Position numbers and translations under genes: made by a program. Under the pieces are notes generated by a model, which made no database searches, was not told the origin of the DNA, and worked only from the letters and a program-made list of their open reading frames with translations. From positions 22,304,559 through 22,368,558 of the forward strand of contig NC_089726.1 of assembly GCF_035083965.1 (NCBI RefSeq): a stretch of DNA of 64,000 nt. The letters run 5' to 3'. This DNA is from Branchiostoma lanceolatum (Eukaryota; Chordata; Leptocardii; Amphioxiformes; Branchiostomatidae). How positions within the stretch are numbered: position 1 is the stretch's first letter; the number at the start of each line of letters is the position of its first letter. This document shows positions 57,501-64,000 of the stretch, piece after piece.

Positions 57501-60500
57501 TGCACCACAACAACCACGCCTATAGCTGCAGTGCAAAGTGAACCAGTTAGAATTGCCCTGAGAAAGGTTATACTTATAGACGGTCACTGAAATGTCGGTG
57601 TGAATGAAATACTTGGTTGTGTACAAAAATATTTGTTATCCTGTAACAACTAACATATCATACCTTTCTCTGTGTCAAACGTTTCTGTGGTTCCTGAGAA
57701 TCTCCTGTCCTGGCCCTGCGTGAACAGGCCTCCCAGACTCACGATCACGCTGTCCGACATCACGTACTGCGGGAACACACGCTTGCTGGGAATGTCGGGG
57801 AATTTGGTCCAAGCGTTGGAGGAGATGTCGTACATTTCAAACGCTGCACAGGGTTCCTTTCCTTGTCTGCCACCTGATTTGAATATTATAATAAGGAATA
57901 AGAAGTGTCTGCGTGTATTCAGAGTGTACTGTACCAACAATGTGCATCGAAAACCGGCAAGTAAATTCCGTGGTTGTTGGGGAGCCGTATGGAACATCTT
58001 GGACTTTGTTTAGCAACAATGAAAGATCGTCTGCTTCTGTTGTGTCATGAATAGACAGATAGTTGTACTTAGGTCAATATGTTGGTTATGCATGAATAGC
58101 ACACTAGTACTAGTAGTATGCTCTTTGTATCTTAGTTGTAGGAGATGAAAATGTAAAAAATAACACATCATCAGGTAACAGTTATGAAGGTACTAATATA
58201 ATTATGATGATCCTAGTTTATAGAAGGCTACTTTATCATTTTATCATCAATTATGCATCCTAAGCTGAATCATTCAAAATGTATGCCTGTATATGATTAT
58301 GTTCATCTTTACCTACTAGTAACTCTCACAACTCAAACCATGCAAACTTGAAAGAGGTAAGATGAGATTCAAAATGCACTCATCGAACAGTCTGTCAGCC
58401 GCAAGGAACATTAATAAACCAAAAGAAAGACACTGGGGGGGGGGGGGGGGGAATCTATCTAGTCCTTTGTTTTGTCCCAGGTACCCGAGAGTTCTACGCG
58501 GAGTCCTCCCTTCCCACAAGCACAGACACCTTGAGAACGCCTTGAACAAGTGTGGCTACAAACGATGGACCTTTCACAAAGCACTCAAACCTGCTGACGA
58601 ATCCAAGAAACCTTCGAACGAGAAACATATGCAGAAGAGGAAGACAACAGCGAATGCCACTATTCCGTACATCCAAGGAGTCTCAGAGAAACTCCGGCGA
58701 ATCCTGCAAGGCTTCAACATCGCCACCAGCTTCAAACCCTACTCTACCCTCAAACAGAAGTTGGTCCATCCCAAGGACCGCGTACGCAAACACATCAAAT
58801 CCGACGTCATCTATAGACTTAAGTGTGAACATCCGCAGTGCCACGACACCTACATTGGAGAAACCAGCCAACCACTGAAGACAAGGTACAATCAACATTG
58901 CGGGGCTTCAGCAAGCAAGTACTCATCGGCCATCTACCACCACATGAAACATCACCGGGGCCACTCATTCAGACTGGAGACAACGGACGTCCTGGATCGT
59001 GAACCACGATGGTACGAAGGCGGAATCAGGGAGGCCATCTACGAGAGGATCTACAACCCCACCTTGAACAGGAAGGGAGGACTCCGAGTACAACTCTCGG
59101 GTACCTGGGACTCCACCCTTCCCACACCCAAAGGACAATAACTTTCCTATGGTGTTGTCTTACCATAGGAATCTTCCTAACTTATTTTACATTACAATGT
59201 GTTGTCTTACCATAGGAATCTTCATAACTTATTTTACATTACAATGTCGCTTATGCATGACTGTGTGATTTGCCATGTAAAAAAAGTTTTTTCTAGTTAT
59301 TGTATATAAGTACTGGTTAGTTCTGCTAGTTCACTTTAGTGACGCTGAAGAAGAGTGATGGATGTCACTCGAAACGTCCGGAAATAAATCTCCAAATTTT
59401 CATCCAGTTGTAGAGTTTGAATTTCTCCTTATATGACTTTCCTTACTTCTCCCAGGTGTAAAAATGGGTTCCTTGTTAAACTTCAGTCAAGTAAAAGGCA
59501 GTGGAAGGAGAGGGATGGGCTCTGCCTTTCAATACCGTGCCCTAGAGGCTAGACACAGTGGATAACAACCCACCCAGGCTGCAAAAAGGCTATGGGACTA
59601 CCTTTACCTTTTTACTGAAGTGTTCCTCATTGCTATGCAAGCAGAAAAGTTTGTGTCAAACTAACTTTAACATCAAATTACTGAATAGTAACACTATCCT
59701 CGTATGAGGCTATGCATGATATCTGACCTAAGCTTGTGACTTTGACATATCATTAAATGATTGACAGCAGACAGGAGGAGTGACTCACCCAGCACATACA
59801 GCTTGTTGTTCCTCAGGAAGATGCCGGTTGCGTATCTGGCAGTGGGCATGGGGGCCAGGCCCTTCCACCGGTCATTCTCGATGTCCAGACTCCGCAGGTG
59901 GTCCTGAGGGTTGGTGTCCACCCCCATCCCTCCCACTGCCAACACCTTACCGTCTGTGGGGAAACAATAGTCAGGACAGGTGATGAGGCTGATATGAACA
60001 TAACGAATTATGATATCAAATTATTATTCACAAATTTCATTCAACTCCCCATGCTTGGAGCAGCAAATCATACACAGCAACGGTGTAGTACTACATAAGA
60101 GGGGAAACCACTCCAGTCAGTCGCTAAGGTAAAGACCCAATCACTAAGGGGGTATCAGGTTACCGGAGGCGCCCGCGGGCTCCCACGAGCCAATGCCTGG
60201 GAGCCCGTGAATCTGTCCAATTGTCATAAATAGTTTCAAAACGGTCCTCTCGTTCAAATGAAATAAAATTTCTGTTGCGTATCCCCCAAATGTCAGCCTT
60301 TCGATTCCTGTAGAAAAATCCGGGTGACTTTAGCCTGGACCCTGATGAATCCCACATTTTGAATGGGAAAACCAAAACGATATAACTGATTTTAATTGGC
60401 CCTAAAGTTTACTGATAATCCTTCATATTTGCAGTTTAGAGAACATAACCGTAAAATACAACCTTTTGTCTTAGGATTGTCTATATTTCGAATTAAAAAT

Positions 60501-61752
60501 ATTTTCAAGACCGTGAAAATGGCGAAAAATTTCATGTTTTTACCTTTCATGAACCATATTTCAACAGTGCCTGCATTTTCGAAAAATCCCTAACACAGAA
60601 ACCTTGAGAAAACCGTCAACTCTATTTCAAGCCGTCAATGAGGTAAATTGGACGCTTTTTGGTGTCAAGATGTATTGTCCAGACTATGGTTTGTATTTTA
60701 GAAAAATACGCTTTTTGTTCTGATGTAAAGCGGAAGGGAGAAAGGGCCATGCTAGCGCAGGTTTTCAGTGGATACCTGCATATGACCTCAGGTGACCTCC
60801 AAATCGAATGCGCGTTCTGTTTGATTTTACGTCAATCATGTCTGATCGAACGTGATAGAACATAACTCGAATTGGAAAAAAGTCTGGGACTTTTGAGGCC
60901 TAATTTGACAACCGTGAACATTTAATTTGGGGGGATATAATTTCATGGCAGGGAGAAAATGAAGTGTTTGTGGTCAATTTAAGTTCTCTGTTGAAATAAA
61001 GCTTAAGGGAGTAGGTGGGTAAAAGACAGAACATTTTATTTATTTAAATGTTTGTGTTGGTTTTTAGTTCACAGAAGCGCAAACACAAAACCACTGGGAA
61101 TTTTTTCCTCTTTTACAGTATATGCTGAATGATGGTGACTGAATTTGAGGGTAAGGGTTAAGTGTTATGTTTGTCATGTTAATCAGGTTTACAACCGTTA
61201 CTGTAACACTACAAATTACAGCAAATAAAGGAGAGTTGGGAAAGCCAGGGACACATGTATGTCTTAAATCTCAACTGTGATGTGACGGCAAAGGTTACCA
61301 TATATCCTTATCTCTGACATGGCCTCCCTAAAAATTGTACAACATGTAACGTTTCTATCAGCGCAATGTTTACCTCTAGCGACAGCGGCGATGCCTAACG
61401 CTGCTGCCATGAGTGGCGTCAGCTGCGTCCATTTCCTCTCCACGATATCGAACACCTCCACGGCATCCAGCGGCGCCTGCGTCACGCTCACCCCGCCCAG
61501 AACCACGATCTTCTGCCCGACGGACACCGCGGCCGGCCCCGCCCTCTTCGTCGGCATGCCGTCCAACTTCTCCCACGTGCTCGCTGCCGGATCGTAGGCT
61601 TCAAACGCGTCGATGGGGACTCCGTTTTCCTCGCATCCACCAATGACGTACAGTTTTGCATCGGATCCCTCTGCTGCAGTACAGAAGGAGCGATTGGTCG
61701 GCATCGGAGGGAAGTTTTCCCACTGGAACTGGACTCGGCCTCCCGTTGCCAT
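54589..61752 (-). CDS. KLHDC8: Kelch domain-containing protein 8 (KLHDC8A/B-like)
   Basis: Five coding exons on the - strand: 61752-61374, 59953-59789, 57873-57664, 56658-56557 and 54776-54589 (TAG), giving 347 aa (human KLHDC8A 350, KLHDC8B 354). All junctions are GT-AG and in phase. The start MATGGRVQFQWENFPPMPT matches the family's N-terminus. Kelch blades follow, each with a GG doublet and a later W: 'LYVIGGCEENGVPIDAFEAY', 'IVVLGGVSVTQAPLDAVEVF', 'VLAVGGMGVDTNPQDHLRSL', 'LYVLGGRQGKEPCAAFEMYD', 'IVSLGGLFTQGQD', 'VVIVGGLSVGGPQTSVEGFD' and 'LLAIGGMSAG'. This makes a probable seven-blade beta-propeller with no BTB or BACK domain. No signal peptide; probably cytosolic, used for protein binding. 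It is the single ancestral type before the vertebrate 8A/8B split, by inference. Introns hold a Penelope-like element and a 1.06-kb TIR element. Confidence 0.93.
54938..56001. mobile_element. 1.06-kb TIR element, full copy (KLHDC8 intron 4)
   Basis: The left end TAACGGGGGGTGCCCTAAC is exactly inverted at the right end (GTTAGGGCACCCCCCGTTA). Inner copies of the same motif (acatgttagggcacg) lie near the right end. No transposase-like frame is present. The left 210 bp recurs at 63786-64000. Confidence 0.85.
57190..57420. mobile_element. CGCGGT/TACTGTAAATGCA-type MITE, copy 3
   Basis: 'cagtaaatgcagaaatcttt' at the left and two copies of 'aacttaaaaccaccgcaaac' in the interior and right part. It lies in KLHDC8 intron 3 and may be two nested pieces. 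Confidence 0.65.
58430..59410 (+). mobile_element. Penelope-like retroelement fragment with GIY-YIG domain (KLHDC8 intron 2)
   Basis: A + strand frame from about 58515 to the stop at 59141 reads as the C-terminal part of a Penelope-like element protein: a linker ('NKCGYKRWTFHKALK', 'PYIQGVSEKLRRILQGFNI') then the GIY-YIG endonuclease core 'VIYRLKCEHPQCHDTYIGET' with following 'LKTRYNQH' and a C-terminal 'REAIYERIYNPTLNRKGG'. The reverse transcriptase is missing. The segment 58474-58512 is an inverted copy of 59073-59111, so a second element's tail is joined head to head. A 17-base G run lies at 58435-58451. A 3' region with a 50-bp tandem duplication (59150-59247) and a hammerhead-like motif follows. 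It is inserted opposite to the host gene. Confidence 0.85.
59338..59384 (+). ncRNA. Hammerhead-ribozyme-like motif of Penelope-like element
   Basis: Core elements are in order: CTGAAGA (59345-59351, fits CUGANGA), a stem-II pair AGTGA/TCACT with a TGGATG loop, then GAAA, a minimal helix-III ACGT, and TC at the expected cleavage site. Helix I is only about 2 bp as drawn. Hammerheads of this kind with a tiny stem III are established for Penelope-like elements; activity of this copy is inference. Confidence 0.55.
59453..59612 (+). mobile_element. tRNA-derived SINE, family A, copy 5 (5'-truncated)
   Basis: The body and tail of family A ('caggtgtaaaaatgggttcc', 'ggaaggagagggatgggct', 'gggactacctttaccttttt') directly follow the Penelope fragment; the tRNA head is absent. 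Confidence 0.75.
60120..61010. other. KLHDC8 intron 1, unclassified sequence
   Basis: A GC-rich patch (60165-60200, 'ggaggcgcccgcgggctccc') with a partial inverted match 'tgggagcccgtgaat' is visible. The rest of the intron is AT-rich with no exon seen. Confidence 0.35.
61015..61125. mobile_element. CGCGGT/TACTGTAAATGCA-type MITE, copy 4 (relic)
   Basis: The right end 'cttttacagtata' and inner arms 'gtttgtgttggtttttagtt' and 'cgcaaacacaaaaccact' are recognisable but much decayed. Confidence 0.5.
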
Positions 61753-62217
61753 GACAACTGTGGTGTACGAAGATCGGAGTAGACTGCTGTGTACAAATAA
61801 ACAGAATGTCAGCCATGAAATTGTGTATTATTTGTTTTACCATATGCATCTTATGTACAAACGTTAGCCTTCTCCCTGCTGCGTAACTCTGTAACCAATC
61901 TATCAATTTGGTGCCAAATGGCTCCTTCAGTGTCCTAAACGTTAAATGAAAGCTACTACAATTTGCATTTTTGGACTACATATAATTGTTTCATTAACTA
62001 GGCTTTTTAAGGGATTTCTTTTCTTTCTTTTTTAAACATTTCCTTGAAACAGAATCGTGATTGGCCAGCTAAAATATTTCTAGATCTAATGACAGTGTAT
62101 CATTTCACTGAGTAATGCACGGATGACAGGTAAAAACTAAAAAAGGATAGAGTTTATTTGTGTTGGAAGTTTACATGGCAAATGTACAAAGCCAATTTAA
62201 CTTTGTCGCAACATACA

Positions 62218-62480
62218 CATGGGTGTTTGAACAAGATCTCATGACGTCCTGGGTTCAAATCCCCTGATAGACATTTGACGTTGTGCCCTTGGGAAAAGCA
62301 CTTTATTACACAAATTTCCTCACTTCACTCAGATGAAAATGAGTACCAGTAGCTTCAGTTAGGGACATCCCTCGGATTGGACGTTAAATAATGTCTGTCC
62401 CATGTTCGTGGAGATCCACATCACGAGCATGTTAAGGAACCCATCACAACATATCGAAAAGAGTACTAGAAGGGGTCCTT
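62218..62480 (+). mobile_element. tRNA-derived SINE, family A-like, copy 6 (diverged)
   Basis: The B box reads 'gggttcaaatcccctgatag', followed by 'gttgtgcccttgggaaaagc', 'cctcacttcactcagatgaa'. The 3' half ('acatccctcggattggacgt', 'cccatgttcgtggagatcca') differs from the other copies, so this is a subfamily or composite. Confidence 0.65.
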
Positions 62481-62578
62481 CCCAGTGTGAGTGAATCATA
62501 TAAATCTGACCATACATGCAGCTTGTACTCTTCAGTATACATCTGGTGTGTTACGCCTTGAAGCGGTTTATCGGGTAT

Positions 62579-62606
62579 ACAAACAAACAAACAAACAAAC
62601 AAACAA
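62579..62606. repeat. (CAAA)n microsatellite
   Basis: Seven CAAA units in a row, 100 bp after the SINE. Confidence 0.85.
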
Positions 62607-63019
62607 AGCAGTTTACAAATCATAGGACAGGTGTGACAAATTCACCGGGAGAAGTGTGTGTGCACATGTGCAATATAGTTACTTCAATGTGTAAAGGTCA
62701 CCAAGTAGTGCTACTGCAGTTTCATTTATGTTCACTGGGATTTATTAATCTAATATTCTGGTTGGAGGATTTTGGATTCCCAAACCAAAGTGTGTATCAT
62801 GTAGTACAATGGAAATATATCAATAGCAGTAGCATATTTGGATATTGTGAAAATGAAACCTGTGCTGCTAACATTTCCAGTTTTACAGTACAATTGTCTT
62901 TCAAATCCTGCTTATGTTACAAATCATCATCAACAAATCATGTACACATCATACCCTATTAAAGAGATGTAGGTTTGCCATAGCCACTTATGTAGGTCAG
63001 AATCTGAAACTATATTATG

Positions 63020-63391
63020 CAGTGTTCGAAATACCCACCTGCAGTCTGCAATTTGCAGAAAGATTTTGAAGATTGCAGAAGAAATATTAAACAACCTGCA
63101 ATTTTGCAGAATGAAAAAATCAGGATTGGGATTCAATGGTTCTCAATTTTTCACACACATGTATGTTTTTCCTGTTTCAAACTTTGCTTGTAAAAATCAA
63201 AGATAGAGTGAGAGGATAAAAGATTACAGCAATGTTGCAAAGCTAGATATAATATAAATAGGCATTATTAGATTGAAAAAGGTTGAAGTATGGAGGCTTG
63301 TATATTTGCAGAAAATATTTTCAAATTGCAGAACAAAATCTTAACATTCTGCAATATTGCAGAGCACTGAAAAAAAGTATTTCTACCACTG
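63020..63391. mobile_element. hAT-like MITE with TGCAG-rich ends, 372 bp
   Basis: The left end CAGTGTTCGAAATAC matches the inverted right end CAGTGGTAGAAATAC. CAGTG...AAATA ends are typical of hAT elements. Just inside both ends, 'ctgcaatttgcagaa' motifs repeat. No exact 8-bp target duplication is preserved (atattatg / ttatgtat). Confidence 0.65.
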
Positions 63392-63439
63392 TTATGTATA
63401 TACTTGCTCGCATACATTGTGATTTGATGCCCATTATAA

Positions 63440-63745
63440 AATCACACAGGGATGGTAGCAGCCTCACGGCTCCTGGTTCCAACTGGTTGCTAACTGGGAG
63501 ACCCCGGTTCAATCCTGGGTCAGGATATCTCGGTTGGGGCTGCACCCGTCAATGCGGAAGGGACATAAAAATGGGGGTCCCGTGTTCGAAGAGTGACTGT
63601 AACTGTTACCGTGCCTCAAGCAAGTTATCGAAAAGGGAAGAGCAACCTCTCCCTGTAAAAATATACCCTGCTACTGAAACAGCAAGGAAACTTGCTGTCC
63701 TATGTGCCACTAAGGGTCTGAGAGAACGATAAAATGATCATTTGA
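63440..63745 (+). mobile_element. tRNA-derived SINE, family B, copy 3
   Basis: The B box GGTTCAATCC in 'gaccccggttcaatcctggg' is followed by 'cggttggggctgcacccgtc', 'agggacataaaaatgggggt', 'caacctctccctgtaaaaat' and 'acagcaaggaaacttgctgt'. This is the best-preserved family B copy in the window. Confidence 0.75.
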
Positions 63746-63785
63746 ACAGTAACTAAAATTCGCTACAAATTTAGTACAACCAGTC

Positions 63786-64000
63786 TAACGGGGGATGCTC
63801 TAACATCGCACGTTTTTTTACGCGCTCGAACTCACGGCGCCCCATCGCTGGTTGCCAGAGAGTGGTCAGGTTTTGATGAATGAATTTTGAACACATTCAT
63901 CTAAAGAACTTACTTGGATAAGAAATGTATTCAGACTGTTCATGAGCCCTTCACGCTCCGAGTTACAAGCGGCAAACGCTGTGAGACGTTTTCGCGAATG
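63786..64000. mobile_element. 1.06-kb TIR element, second copy (cut by window end)
   Basis: It starts 'taacgggggatgctctaaca' and is collinear with the left 210 bp of the element at 54938, including 'gctcgaactcacggcgc' and 'acttggataagaaatgtatt'. The right end lies beyond the window. Confidence 0.85.

Noticed and set aside
58316..58549. 77-codon - strand frame
   Set aside because: It is the antisense of the Penelope junction and the G run; only the short inverted tail has meaning.
62516..62962. 148-codon + strand frame
   Set aside because: It starts in a SINE tail, crosses a CAAA repeat, and has no domain or splice context.

Overview
The window looks like nuclear DNA of an invertebrate chordate, most likely an amphioxus (Branchiostoma). 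The evidence is inference from gene content and texture: six intron-rich animal genes with short exons and GT-AG introns, chordate-type families (SLC19 thiamine transporter, PTER, LAMTOR5, KLHDC8, small EF-hand proteins), long (TG)n/(CA)n tracts, and introns packed with MITEs, tRNA-derived SINEs and minisatellites. There are no bacterial operons, no CRISPR array and no rRNA or tRNA gene that I can support.

Layout. Two related small EF-hand genes lie on the + strand at 3314-6914 and 17285-20837, separated by about 10 kb of repeats. They look like an old tandem duplication. Gene A keeps two canonical calcium loops and has an acidic tail; gene B has two altered loops and a Ser-rich tail. Next comes a four-exon LAMTOR5 (HBXIP, Ragulator subunit) gene on the - strand at 28706-30770, whose exons are all too short to stand out as long reading frames. 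A 7-exon SLC19A2/A3-type thiamine transporter (+, 33401-39971) and a 7-exon phosphotriesterase-related gene PTER (+, 41997-49408) follow head to tail. A 5-exon Kelch-repeat gene of the KLHDC8A/B type (-, 54589-61752) closes the window. All six coding models were assembled by hand from splice sites; every junction keeps frame and each ends in a stop. The genes show no shared pathway.

The rest is mobile and tandem DNA. Families recognised by inverted ends or repeated copies in this window are: a piggyBac-like 1000-bp element with TTAA flanks (9289-10288); a TTAA-flanked MITE in three copies; a GGCCATGTTGATTTGAT-ended MITE in four copies; a CGCGGT/TACTGTAAATGCA MITE in four copies; a 1.06-kb TIR element with one full copy and one cut by the window end; a 254-bp foldback; a hAT-like MITE; two tRNA-derived SINE families; a Helitron-like dispersed family; a LINE reverse-transcriptase tail; and a Penelope-like element with a GIY-YIG domain and a hammerhead-like core.

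The most unusual observation is in the thiamine transporter. Two different introns each begin with a minisatellite (about 68-bp and 27-bp units) whose repeat unit is the end of the preceding exon plus its 5' splice site, giving long series of duplicated splice donors. A second is a MITE inserted within about 6 bp of the LAMTOR5 exon 2 splice acceptor.
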